Below, piece by piece: positions 1 to 8,722 of a stretch of 36,731 bases of DNA. The stretch is taken from assembly GCA_030429455.1 (NCBI GenBank), contig JAUIFC010000017.1:1-36731 (forward strand), written 5' to 3'. The DNA is from Bacteroidia bacterium. Its GTDB lineage: Bacteria > Bacteroidota > Bacteroidia > Flavobacteriales > Flavobacteriaceae. Positions within the stretch are counted from its first letter, which is position 1. Each line of letters begins with the position of its first letter. A model generated the notes under the pieces. The model did not search any database and was not told where the DNA came from. It worked only from the letters and a program-made list of their open reading frames with translations. The translations under genes were made by a program, and so were the position numbers.

Positions 1-1
1 C

Positions 2-400
2 ACAGATATTCCCTCAGGGTCTTGGGGCAATGAAGCACATGTAGGCATAAACCAAGCTGTTACAGTCGCAGAAGCTGGAAATTATCTCTTAGATTTAAAC
101 ATAACAACGAATGGAATCAATGAACTTTGGTTTGAAGTATGGGTGGGAACAGATGCTCCAACCTCCGGAATTGATTATAATGAAAATCAGGGAGGTACCA
201 GAGTACTGAATGTAAACTCTTGGGATTGCGGGAATACGGTGACCTATTCAGGGTCTATGGCCGCAACAAATTGCACTGGAGTAGATGGTACTATTTCACT
301 GGATGCCGGTACTTACTATGTTGTTATAAGAAGTGGCGGTTTCACTTTTGGCGAAGGAGGTGTCATAATTGATAATGTTTCCATGGTTAAAGTAAACTGA
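2..400 (+). CDS. 3' end of a secreted beta-sandwich surface protein (partial)
   Basis: An open frame enters from the left edge and ends at the TGA at 398-400; the start lies outside the window. The visible ~132 residues are rich in Gly, Asn, Thr and aromatic residues and end in an alternating hydrophobic pattern (VIIDNVSMVKV), as in C-terminal beta-sandwich or carbohydrate-binding modules. An internal ATG at 143 could be taken as a start, but the upstream codons continue the same fold-like pattern, so this is the tail of a longer protein. In laminarin utilisation loci of Flavobacteriaceae a PKD or SusE-like surface glycan-binding protein often sits just upstream of the hydrolases. That identity is an inference from position only. 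A strong terminator follows at 460-495. Confidence 0.6.
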   Translation, partial: TDIPSGSWGNEAHVGINQAVTVAEAGNYLLDLNITTNGINELWFEVWVGTDAPTSGIDYNENQGGTRVLNVNSWDCGNTVTYSGSMAATNCTGVDGTISLDAGTYYVVIRSGGFTFGEGGVIIDNVSMVKVN

Positions 401-459
401 TAAGATAGACTTTTATCAAATAAAAAATTAAACATACTATTTGTGTTAGTCCCTAAACT

Positions 460-495
460 GTTTTACTGGTTATATCCAGGCCAGTAAAACTTTTT
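460..495 (+). terminator. Rho-independent terminator after the surface protein gene
   Basis: A perfect 10-bp stem (GTTTTACTGG at 460-469, CCAGTAAAAC at 481-490) encloses an 11-nt loop and is followed by TTTTT. It separates the partial gene ending at 400 from the GH5 gene starting at 554. The GH5 gene therefore either has its own promoter in 496-553 or depends on read-through. Confidence 0.85.
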
Positions 496-553
496 GTACA
501 ATATGTTAAACATATGTTGATCATTAATTAATCAATATATATAAAAAATCAAA

Positions 554-3500
554 ATGAAAAGAATTACAGTACTACTTGCAATACTTTTAATGCCCTTTAC
601 AAGCTGGTGTCAGGGTCTTGTAGCGCAAGGAACAGAAATTGTCAACTCCAATGGAGATCCAGTATTATTAAGAGGATATGGTCCTGGAGGATGGCAGATT
701 ATGGAAGGCTATATGATGCAAACGTCTGGTTTTGCTGGGGCACAGCATGAAATCAAAGAAAAATTAATCGACTTGATGGGTGAAACCAATACCGAAACGT
801 TTTTTGCAAAATGGAGAGAAAATCATTTTACACAACGTGATGTAGACTCCTTGGCAGCTTGGGGATTTAATAGTATCCGTATCCCCATGCATTATAACCT
901 TTTTACCCTTCCTATTGAAGAAGAACCCATTCCTGGCGAAAATACTTGGATAGAAACTGGTTTTGAATTGATTGATGATGTCCTTGCTTGGTCTGCACCT
1001 CACAATATTTATGTTATTCTGGACATGCATGCTACACCTGGTGGACAAGGCACAGGATCTGAAATTAATGATTACGACCCTGACAAACCCTCACTATGGG
1101 AAAGTCAGGAAAATAGAGACAAACTAGTGGCTCTTTGGGAAAGAATTGCCAACAGATATAAGGATAATGAATGGATTGGCGGCTACGACCTTATAAATGA
1201 AACGCATTGGGATCTAGGACCTCAAAATACACTTCTAAGGCAAATATACGAAGACATCACAACAGCTATTAGAGGTGTTGGTGATAATCATATCTTGTAT
1301 ATTGAAGGAAACTCATATGCTAATGACCATACGGGCTTGACACCTCCTTGGGACAACAATTTGGTCTATAGTTTTCACAAATACTGGAGCACGAATAAAG
1401 AAACTGATTTAGATTGGATTTTACCTTTGAGAGATACGCACAATGTTCCACTTTGGATGGGCGAATCAGGAGAGAATTCAAATACATGGTATACCGATGC
1501 AGTAAGTCTTTTTGAAAACAATAATATTGGATGGGCTTGGTGGGCTTTTCGCAAAATTGGTGATATAGATAGCCCATATGCTATTGATATTAATCCCGGG
1601 TATCAAGCAATTCTTGACTATTGGCAAGGTAACGGACCACAACCTTCTAGTGCAGAAGCATTTAACGCCATGATGCAATTGGCCGACAATTTATTAGTAG
1701 ACAACTCTAGATATAGAAAAGATGTGCCTGATGCCTTAATTCGACAGGTTCAGACCGATCAAACTATTCCTTATCATGGGACTCCTTCGTCCATACCTGG
1801 TGTAATTTACCTTTCAGATTATGATTTAGGCAAAAACAATCATGCGTACTACGATAATGTGGTGGCAGACTACAACCTTTCAACAGGCAATTTTACCGCT
1901 TGGAACAGTGGCTGGTCATACCGAAATGACGGTGTCGATATCGAAAGAAATGACGACAGTATTAATAGCAATGGTTTTCATGTTGGATTCGTTAATCAGG
2001 GCGAATGGATGAAATACACCGTTGATATCAGCCAAACCGCTGTATATAAAGCAACTATTAGGTTGGCTAGCGAACAATCCGGAGGCGAATTCTCACTTTC
2101 TATCAATGATCAAGAAATAACTGAAAACCAAGTAGTCAGCGCGACAGGAGGATGGACACAATTTACATCTTATGAAATAAATAACATTATCCTTCCACAA
2201 GGACAACACAGTTTAAGACTCCATATTAACAACGATATTCCAGTTAACATAAGTAGTATAGAATTTGAAATGACTGGAGATGTTTCTAGTCTGGATTTTA
2301 ATGCAATTAATGGCAAAACTGGAGCGAATGAAGAGTCTGTAGAAATAGTTGTTAGCGAATCTGTACTAGCCTCTTCAATTAATGGAACACTTGGAGACTT
2401 TTCAATAAATGTAAATGGAGAAGATAGAACTGTAGTTGGAGTTGCCCCACATCCAACAAAAGATAGAACAATCGTACTATCGGTTGAAGGATATTTGATT
2501 GTTGGAGACCAAATATTAGCAAGTTATACTGGTAATGGCATTCAATCAGAATCTAACAAAACCCTAAATTCATTTACAGATTTATTTATAAACAATGCCA
2601 GTCCAAACCGATTCATAATCCCAACCCTCATTCAAGTAGAAGACTTCGACTTTATGATAGGAATGAGTATAGAAGACAGTACAGACGATGGCGGTGGACA
2701 AAATTTTGGATTTACAGATCCAGGTGATTATGCCGACTATTCGATTTATGTACCTGAAACAGGCTTATATGGTATCAAGTTTAGAGTTGCAGGCTTTAAT
2801 GAAGGCCAAATCGGACTCTATTCCGTTGATCAAAATGATGTTGAAACTGAATTAATTGTGGTTAATACAGTAATTACGAACGGATGGCAAACATGGGCAA
2901 CTGTTTCTGATAATCTTTTTATCGAAGAAGGACCACACAAATTAAGAATGCGTGTTTTGGCTGGTGGATTTAATTTTAATTGGTTTGAATTTGACTTTCC
3001 TGATAGTGATGGCGATGGTGTTTTAGACAACGTTGATCTTTGTCCAAACACACCACCTGGAGCAGTAGTCGATGTTAATGGTTGTGAAATATTTGATTTA
3101 TCTCCAGATAATTATACTATTGCTGTGTACAGTGAAACATGCAGATCTTCAAATAATGGAAGCATTGTAATTACTGCATTAGAAAACTATGAATATACAG
3201 CTGCTCTTAATGGAGAAAATGTTTCTATAACTGAAAATTTTAATTCCGAGTTTATTTTCGACAATTTATCTGCAGGCACATATGAGTTGTGTTTTACAAT
3301 AAGTGCTCAGCCCGATTATGAGCAATGTTTTACAGTTGTTGTAACAGAGCCAGACGAACTAATCGTCACCTCATCTAGAAGCATTATCGAATCTTCTAAG
3401 CTTAAAATAACGTTGAGTGGAGCAGACCTTTATTTTATAACCTTAAACCAGGAAGTTTTTGTAACCAATCAAACAGAATTTGAAGTAGAGCTCCAATCTG

Positions 3501-3808
3501 GTATCAATACGCTGAGTGTAAAAACAGACAAAGATTGCCAAGGTATTTACAAAAAAACTATTCTTCATGATTTGGAACCCCTCATCTATCCTAATCCAAT
3601 AGAGAATACACTCTTTATTTCAAGGAATGCGAATGATGTGAAAAAGGTTGAAATATATAATTTGTCAGGAAAAATAGTTCTCGAAAAAACATGGCACAAC
3701 GAGGATAGTGAAGTAAGACTAGATTTATCTGATTTGTCAAGTGGTTATTTCATTCTAAAGATACTAACTACTCAGAAAAACTATAATTATAAAATTATTA
3801 AGCAATGA
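554..3808 (+). CDS. Secreted multidomain GH5 glycoside hydrolase with CBM6-like modules and T9SS sorting domain
   Basis: This is a 1084-residue exported endoglucanase-type enzyme. Residues 1-20 form a signal peptide ending near WCQ. The GH5 barrel spans about 25-370. The acid/base is E216 in the INE motif and the nucleophile is E304 in WMGES. A CBM6-like module covers about 424-572, an Ig-like segment about 575-680, and a second CBM6-like module about 689-815. A thrombospondin type 3 calcium-binding repeat (DSDGDGVLD) lies near 817-845. A type A T9SS sorting domain starts near 1012 (YPNP, then YNLSGK, ending in YKIIKQ), so the enzyme should be secreted through the type IX system and possibly attached to the cell surface. 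The GH16 and GH30 neighbours point to beta-1,3/1,6-glucan as substrate. The GH5 subfamily was not assigned. The stop codon overlaps the next start (ATGA). Confidence 0.9.
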   Translation: MKRITVLLAILLMPFTSWCQGLVAQGTEIVNSNGDPVLLRGYGPGGWQIMEGYMMQTSGFAGAQHEIKEKLIDLMGETNTETFFAKWRENHFTQRDVDSLAAWGFNSIRIPMHYNLFTLPIEEEPIPGENTWIETGFELIDDVLAWSAPHNIYVILDMHATPGGQGTGSEINDYDPDKPSLWESQENRDKLVALWERIANRYKDNEWIGGYDLINETHWDLGPQNTLLRQIYEDITTAIRGVGDNHILYIEGNSYANDHTGLTPPWDNNLVYSFHKYWSTNKETDLDWILPLRDTHNVPLWMGESGENSNTWYTDAVSLFENNNIGWAWWAFRKIGDIDSPYAIDINPGYQAILDYWQGNGPQPSSAEAFNAMMQLADNLLVDNSRYRKDVPDALIRQVQTDQTIPYHGTPSSIPGVIYLSDYDLGKNNHAYYDNVVADYNLSTGNFTAWNSGWSYRNDGVDIERNDDSINSNGFHVGFVNQGEWMKYTVDISQTAVYKATIRLASEQSGGEFSLSINDQEITENQVVSATGGWTQFTSYEINNIILPQGQHSLRLHINNDIPVNISSIEFEMTGDVSSLDFNAINGKTGANEESVEIVVSESVLASSINGTLGDFSINVNGEDRTVVGVAPHPTKDRTIVLSVEGYLIVGDQILASYTGNGIQSESNKTLNSFTDLFINNASPNRFIIPTLIQVEDFDFMIGMSIEDSTDDGGGQNFGFTDPGDYADYSIYVPETGLYGIKFRVAGFNEGQIGLYSVDQNDVETELIVVNTVITNGWQTWATVSDNLFIEEGPHKLRMRVLAGGFNFNWFEFDFPDSDGDGVLDNVDLCPNTPPGAVVDVNGCEIFDLSPDNYTIAVYSETCRSSNNGSIVITALENYEYTAALNGENVSITENFNSEFIFDNLSAGTYELCFTISAQPDYEQCFTVVVTEPDELIVTSSRSIIESSKLKITLSGADLYFITLNQEVFVTNQTEFEVELQSGINTLSVKTDKDCQGIYKKTILHDLEPLIYPNPIENTLFISRNANDVKKVEIYNLSGKIVLEKTWHNEDSEVRLDLSDLSSGYFILKILTTQKNYNYKIIKQ

Positions 3809-4503
3809 AAAAAATAATCAAAATATTTGTTATATCTATAATAGCAGTTTTCACAACAACCTCTTGTAATGAAGACGATTCTTCAGCTGTAAATGTATTT
3901 GACCCACCTAACGCAGCAAATCTTATAATTCCAGAAAACAATACGGTTTGTAATGAAGGTACCATTATTTCTGATACAGAAACCGAAGTATTATTTCAAT
4001 GGGAAGCCAGTGAAAACACAGTATCATATGTCTTGAATATCAACAATCTGAACGATGGCAGCACAAGAAAAATAAGCACCCTCTCAACAGAGTTTTTAAT
4101 CCGTATTTTGAGAGGAACACCATACTCCTGGTCTGTGAGATCTATTGGCCTCGATGGCAATACAACTGAAGATAGCTCAGTATGGAGTTTTTACAATGCT
4201 GGGGTGCCATTAGAGAACCATACACCATTTCCCGCTTCTGCCATCAACCCAATACCTGGCTCCAGCATAGAAGCAGGTCAGGTAATCTTAGAATGGGCAG
4301 CATCGGATATTGACAACGACATATCGACGTACACTATATTGTTAGATACCTTGAACCCTCCAGTAAATGAGATTATGAGTACCGGCGGCTCATCCGTAGA
4401 AGTTTCTGTAACATCTGGCAATTTATATTACTGGCAAGTAATTACCGAAGATGAAGTTGGAAATACCTCGACATCACAGGTATTTCAATTTGCCGTAAAT
4501 TAA
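3805..4503 (+). CDS. Surface lipoprotein with two fibronectin-like domains, putative glycan-binding protein
   Basis: The 232-residue protein starts with a lipoprotein signal (MKKIIKIFVIS, lipobox TTSC). The cysteine is followed by NEDD, an acidic run resembling the lipoprotein export signal that sends Bacteroidota lipoproteins to the outer face of the outer membrane. Two tandem beta-sandwich domains of about 95 residues follow. Each has the W..Y.W pattern of FN3-like folds (FQWEASENTVSYVLNI, then YSWSVRS; later LEWAASD, then YYWQVIT). It has no catalytic motif. The start overlaps the GH5 stop by 4 nt, so the two genes are translationally coupled. By position and fold it is probably a SusE-like surface glycan-binding protein of the same locus, but it lacks a diagnostic motif. 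Confidence 0.75.
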   Translation: MKKIIKIFVISIIAVFTTTSCNEDDSSAVNVFDPPNAANLIIPENNTVCNEGTIISDTETEVLFQWEASENTVSYVLNINNLNDGSTRKISTLSTEFLIRILRGTPYSWSVRSIGLDGNTTEDSSVWSFYNAGVPLENHTPFPASAINPIPGSSIEAGQVILEWAASDIDNDISTYTILLDTLNPPVNEIMSTGGSSVEVSVTSGNLYYWQVITEDEVGNTSTSQVFQFAVN

Positions 4504-4548
4504 TTCATTTTTCAACAAAGGATAATAGCTAAACAATAATTTTAAATC

Positions 4549-5421
4549 ATGAAAATTACCAAATGCCATTCAATAGTATACATGACAATTGTAGCATTGT
4601 TTATGATATCATGTAAAACTGAAAGCGATAAAACCAACAATTCTCAAGCAACACAAGATGATATTTGGGAAATTGATTTTTTAGACGAATTTGATACCTT
4701 TAATCCTGATAATTGGCAAGATCAGCGAATTTGGGTAAATAATGAAACTCATTGTTACGTCCCTGACGGCGAATTTGGAACTAGAGAGGTGAGTGATGGC
4801 ACTTTAAAATTAAGAGTTGTTAAAATTAATGAAAAAAAAAACTGTGATAATTTTGACAAACACGGCAAACAACACCCAGATACAGAATATGTTGCTGGCA
4901 GAATCGCTTCAAAAAACAGAAAAGAATTTATAAAAGGCAAATGGACTGCCCGATTAAGATTGTCCAATAGTGGCGAACCAAGCATGTTTCCAGCTTGGTG
5001 GCTTCTGGGTGCAAGAAATAATGAACCACCTATCCAAGAAGAAGATGAAAACATCTGCTGGCCATTAACTGGGTCAGGAGAGATTGATATTTTTGAGCAC
5101 CATGGAGATCATCATAAAGATAGATTTACAACTGGCGCGATAAAGAGTCTTGAAGAATGCGACAAAGGGGATTGGTGGACATTAAGAAAAGATTTTGCTA
5201 CAATTTTAACAGAATACCATGAATATTCTGTTGAATGGGAAGAAAGTGACCTCGTATACAAGCTAGATGGAAAAGAAATATATAGAAATGTTGGTGAAGG
5301 AGATAAATATCCTGAACCTATGTTCGCCATCTTAAATTTTGCCAAAATAACAGATTCGCCAATGAAAAGTAAAGAATGGGGCATGGAAGTGGATTGGGTA
5401 AAACATGAATTTAGAAAATAA
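4549..5421 (+). CDS. GH16 family beta-glucanase (laminarinase-like) lipoprotein
   Basis: A lipoprotein signal (lipobox MISC near residue 22) is followed by a linker and a single GH16 jelly-roll domain. The family signature is visible as GEIDIFE at residues 177-183, giving catalytic E178 and E183 with D180 between them. Other GH16 features include WPAWWLLG-like aromatic residues (FPAWWLLG) before the active site and the YHEYSVEWEE strand after it. Total length (290 aa) fits a single-domain enzyme. GH16 enzymes of this type in marine flavobacteria usually cut beta-1,3-glucan (laminarin); other specificities cannot be excluded from sequence alone. The enzyme is tethered to a membrane, probably facing outward. 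It follows the FN3 lipoprotein after 45 bp. Confidence 0.9.
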   Translation: MKITKCHSIVYMTIVALFMISCKTESDKTNNSQATQDDIWEIDFLDEFDTFNPDNWQDQRIWVNNETHCYVPDGEFGTREVSDGTLKLRVVKINEKKNCDNFDKHGKQHPDTEYVAGRIASKNRKEFIKGKWTARLRLSNSGEPSMFPAWWLLGARNNEPPIQEEDENICWPLTGSGEIDIFEHHGDHHKDRFTTGAIKSLEECDKGDWWTLRKDFATILTEYHEYSVEWEESDLVYKLDGKEIYRNVGEGDKYPEPMFAILNFAKITDSPMKSKEWGMEVDWVKHEFRK

Positions 5422-5481
5422 ATAGATTAATTATATTTCTAGCATAAATTTTTAATTATAGCATTTATAATTCTATTGTAG

Positions 5482-5537
5482 ACCATTAAGAAGTTATATG
5501 GCAATCAAGACCATGATTGCCTTGATTTCCTAATGGT
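5482..5537 (+). terminator. Two-tier hairpin between the GH16 and GH30 genes
   Basis: An outer inverted repeat (ACCATTA 5482-5488, TAATGGT 5531-5537) encloses a perfect inner stem (GGCAATCA 5500-5507, TGATTGCC 5514-5521) with a 6-nt loop. No long T-run follows directly, so this may be a transcript-processing or mRNA-stabilising structure rather than a classical terminator. Confidence 0.5.
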
Positions 5538-5584
5538 TTAAATTCAAGAAAAACAAAAAATATAAACTATATTTATGCTTTTAT

Positions 5585-5594
5585 TTACCGGTAA
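5585..5594. promoter_or_regulatory. Perfect 10-bp palindrome TTACCGGTAA upstream of the GH30 gene
   Basis: TTACCGGTAA lies 36 bp upstream of the GH30 ATG. A palindrome with a GC core in this AT-rich gap could be an operator for a dimeric regulator of the glucan locus. No other copy was noticed in the window, so the role is speculative. Confidence 0.3.
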
Positions 5595-5629
5595 CATTAT
5601 ACAATAGCCATACTTTAATACATATAATT

Positions 5630-7123
5630 ATGACCATTTCAACTCAAAGGAACTACTTATTTTTTGCACTTTTAGTGTTTATGCTGTCTTGTAAAGACTC
5701 AAAAATTAGCGAAACAGAGACGACAGAAATAGCACCTGTTTTATCAACTGAAGATTTTAAAAACAAAACACTAACGGTATATACTACGGCTAGAGATACA
5801 GATTTAAGATTGACCAAAACGGCTGAACAAACCTTCGGAGATAAGGTACAAGCCTTAGAAACAGAAATTGCAGTATTCGTCAATCCTAATAAAACATTTC
5901 AAGAATTTCTAGGCATTGGAGGCGCGATTACCGATGCTTCTGCAGAAGTATTTTCAACGCTTTCAAAGGAGCAGCAAAATAGACTCTTAAATTCACTTTA
6001 TGGAAACGATGGTATTGGCTATAACATTATCCGCACAAGCATTCATAGCAGCGATTTTGGTTTAGGTAGTCATACATACATTGAAGAGGGTGACGCTGAA
6101 TTAAAAACCTTCTCCATAGAAAAAGACAAAGAAAAACGTCTACCTTTTATAAAACAGGCTATGGATATGATAGGTGAAGATTTGGTCTTTTATGCCAGTC
6201 CATGGAGTCCTCCAGCCTTTATGAAAACCAATAATAATATGCTTAGAGGTGGGAAATTACTGCCTGAATTTCGTCAAACTTGGGCTGATTATTATGTCAA
6301 GTTTATTGAAGCTTACGAAGCTGAAGGCGTGCCTGTTTGGGGACTTACCATTCAAAACGAACCGATGGCTGTACAACGCTGGGAATCTTGCATCTATACC
6401 GCTGAAGAAGAGCGAGATTTCTTGAAAAATTATTTAGGCCCAACCCTAGAAAAGGCAGGTATGGGAGACAAAAATATTGTGGTTTGGGATCATAACAGAG
6501 ATTTGATTTCAGACAGAGCAAATACCATTTTCGAAGACCCTGAGGCTTCAAAATATGCTTGGGGCATTGGTTTTCACTGGTACGAAACTTGGACTGGAGG
6601 CTTACCTAAATATGATAATCTTAAAAATATAAATGAATCGTTTCCTTCAAAGAACATGTTATTTACAGAAGGATGTCAGGAAGGTTTTGATGCAGAAAAG
6701 CTACAATTTTGGCCAAATGCAGAACGTTATGGCAATTCTATGATCAACGACTTTAACAGTGGTGTTGTAGGCTGGACAGATTGGAACATTTTGCTTGATG
6801 AACGCGGTGGCCCAAATCATGTAGAAAATTTCTGCTTTGCCCCTGTTCATGCTGATACAACAACGGGTGAGTTAATTTACACGCCCACTTATTACTATAT
6901 CGGTCACTTTTCTAAATTTATTCAACCGGGTGCAAAACGGATAAGCACAACCACCAGCCGAAGTACTGTTGAAAGCACATCGTTTCAAAATCCGGATGGC
7001 AGCAGGATCACCGTTGTCATGAACCGCACGGATAGCGAGATTGAGTATAAACTCGTGGTTGGAAACAGTCAATCTGTACTTAAAATTCAACCGAGAGCTA
7101 TGCAAACTTTAATTTATAATTAA
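5630..7123 (+). CDS. GH30 family glycoside hydrolase lipoprotein (probable beta-1,6-glucanase or beta-glucosidase)
   Basis: The 497-residue protein has a lipoprotein signal (lipobox MLSC near residue 21, followed by KDSK). The GH30 barrel and side beta-domain follow. IQNEP places the acid/base at E244 and MLFTEG places the nucleophile at E347. The stretch GWTDWNILLDERGGPNHVENFC is strongly GH30-like, as is the C-terminal beta-structure ending QTLIYN. In laminarin-degrading loci GH30_1 enzymes commonly remove beta-1,6-linked glucose side branches, which would complement the GH16 and GH5 enzymes here; this is inferred from context. A 208-bp gap with a hairpin and a palindrome separates it from the GH16 gene, so it may be expressed from its own promoter. 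Confidence 0.9.
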   Translation: MTISTQRNYLFFALLVFMLSCKDSKISETETTEIAPVLSTEDFKNKTLTVYTTARDTDLRLTKTAEQTFGDKVQALETEIAVFVNPNKTFQEFLGIGGAITDASAEVFSTLSKEQQNRLLNSLYGNDGIGYNIIRTSIHSSDFGLGSHTYIEEGDAELKTFSIEKDKEKRLPFIKQAMDMIGEDLVFYASPWSPPAFMKTNNNMLRGGKLLPEFRQTWADYYVKFIEAYEAEGVPVWGLTIQNEPMAVQRWESCIYTAEEERDFLKNYLGPTLEKAGMGDKNIVVWDHNRDLISDRANTIFEDPEASKYAWGIGFHWYETWTGGLPKYDNLKNINESFPSKNMLFTEGCQEGFDAEKLQFWPNAERYGNSMINDFNSGVVGWTDWNILLDERGGPNHVENFCFAPVHADTTTGELIYTPTYYYIGHFSKFIQPGAKRISTTTSRSTVESTSFQNPDGSRITVVMNRTDSEIEYKLVVGNSQSVLKIQPRAMQTLIYN

Positions 7124-7248
7124 TTGAAGAAGTGCCTTTAAACAAAAATCCGGACATAAATAAAACCAGTCGTGCCAGAAATCTAATTTGGCGATTTCTT
7201 GGATATTTATCAGTGAGGAGTTGATTTAAAAAGAAAAGCAGAGGAATT

Positions 7249-8217
7249 CTAAGCCTCTGCTTTCTTGCTCTTTCTTCGTTCTTGATATTTCCCAAAGATG
7301 AAGGTGATAAAAGGTATAATTATTGATCCCCAAGCCCATTCTGGGTTTTCTATAAATAACTCTTTAGTATTATAAAAAAATTGATTTGCTCTAACATTAA
7401 TATCAAACTCATAGGTCTTAGAGTCTGCATAAATTTCTTCTCCTTCTTTATTGTAAAGTGTGATTTTTAAAACAAGTTGTTGATTCTGCCCAGATACTGT
7501 TGGCGTAACTTTCCAATGCCAGTCTTTATTTTTTGATTTATAGGACCTTTTATCGCTACTGTGAATATTAGTTATCGTAAATGTTTGCCCACCTACGTTC
7601 GTCAATTCGAGCTTTATCATATCATAATAGCTCAATTGCTCGATGTAAAAATTTTCATCCTTAGTAGCTTCGGTTGTAACATCTGCGTCATGCTTTTTGA
7701 TTTCATTTATAACCATGGATTTTATTTTATCCTCAGACATGACATCGGCTATAAGGCCATAAGCGTCGTATGGTTCTCCTTTATACATTTCTGTCGGGCA
7801 ATAAAAGGCGATATTTCCATTTGTTATTCTACTAGAAGACTTTACAAGTGTATCAATTTTTGTAATGATAACGTCTTGATAAATTATTTTTTCTTTCTCT
7901 ACAACTTCAACTGAGGCTTGCGATTCAGATAGACCAGGACAACCACTGTTAGTCACATTTCCAGCTAAATCAGGACACTGATCATACTCATCTGAAACAC
8001 CATCTCCATCACTATCTTGAAATATAAAACTATTGGCAAGTTCTTTTGATTTTGAGGTTTCATAATCAAGTTGTGCCAGTAGATCCTCATTTTCTTGCCT
8101 GAAAGCTTTTAGCTCTTGGTCAAGCATTTCTATTTCGCTTTGCAACGCCGTGTAGTCCTTTTTTGAAACACACGAAAATATTATAAAAATCAAAAGGGTG
8201 AGGACTACTTTCTTCAT
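7249..8217 (-). CDS. Lipoprotein with coiled coil, thrombospondin type 3 repeat and C-terminal membrane segment; function unknown
   Basis: The 322-residue protein begins with a signal peptide and lipobox (FSC, Cys16). A heptad-rich coiled coil covers about 20-62, followed by a single TSP3-like repeat (DSDGDGVSDEYDQCPD) near 68-83. A uncharacterised globular region follows (about 115-280), with beta-rich sequence such as GGQTFTITNIH. A hydrophobic segment (WGSIIIPFITFIFG, about 294-307) precedes a strongly basic tail ending KSKKAEA. A lipid anchor plus a C-terminal transmembrane helix with a positive tail suggests inner-membrane attachment at both ends and a periplasmic middle. It is not OmpA, because no OmpA peptidoglycan-binding motif is seen. 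It converges with the GH30 gene and is probably unrelated to it. Confidence 0.7.
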   Translation of the reverse strand: MKKVVLTLLIFIIFSCVSKKDYTALQSEIEMLDQELKAFRQENEDLLAQLDYETSKSKELANSFIFQDSDGDGVSDEYDQCPDLAGNVTNSGCPGLSESQASVEVVEKEKIIYQDVIITKIDTLVKSSSRITNGNIAFYCPTEMYKGEPYDAYGLIADVMSEDKIKSMVINEIKKHDADVTTEATKDENFYIEQLSYYDMIKLELTNVGGQTFTITNIHSSDKRSYKSKNKDWHWKVTPTVSGQNQQLVLKITLYNKEGEEIYADSKTYEFDINVRANQFFYNTKELFIENPEWAWGSIIIPFITFIFGKYQERRKSKKAEA

Positions 8218-8722
8218 ATGGCTATAGTATTTAAGTTGTTGTTATTATGATGCTAGTCTCTAAAAATAACCAATTATTATCAAAATAAAAATTTAGGCCT
8301 TTTTATGAAAAAATTTTAAACCTAAAAAGCTAAGAAGATTTTTCTTAAAATAGTCGTATTGTTTACCACTAAAAGGTCTAAAAACATGTTCTGAACTGTT
8401 GATTACGAACATATACTAGCTTCGATTCTCTCTTAGGAGAAAACCAATACTAATTCAGCTGAATGGAAAGTATTAGATTTTTGCTAAACATCAGAACTGC
8501 CATTCCGAAAAAAATAACCTTAGGATCGTTTATTCAAAATCTTAGGGTACTGAAAGAAAAACCCATTTGGAGAATCGTACGTTGACAACTTTGCGAGGTG
8601 CTGAAATGAATTCAGCATGACATGGTGAAAAGCGAGAGGCATTAGTTGTTATTGAGAAATTATCAAATTAACACATTGTTACATTCATAAATGTTTAAAT
8701 TGATACTTATCCTTTTACTTCA
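8218..8722. other. 505-bp intergenic region with several palindromes, no gene seen
   Basis: No credible coding frame is visible. A hairpin at 8446-8474 has outer arms AATACT/AGTATT around the perfect 12-bp palindrome ATTCAGCTGAAT (8453-8464). A REP-like hairpin lies at 8599-8617. A short TTTAGG/CCTAAA inverted repeat near 8294-8328 is followed on the - strand by a T-rich tract and could end transcription of the gene at 8723-9331. Confidence 0.5.
8599..8617. repeat. REP-like palindrome (TGCTGAA/TTCAGCA)
   Basis: TGCTGAA (8599-8605) and TTCAGCA (8611-8617) form a 7-bp stem with a 5-nt loop, flanked by GAGG and TGACA. This matches the general form of intergenic palindromes scattered through Flavobacteriaceae genomes (TGCTGAA...TTCAGCATGAC). 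It is the only copy noticed in the window. Confidence 0.5.

Noticed and set aside
7561-7914. 117-residue + strand frame inside the TSP3 lipoprotein gene
   Set aside because: The antisense - strand frame has a lipobox, coiled coil and TSP3 repeat, whereas this frame has no recognisable feature.
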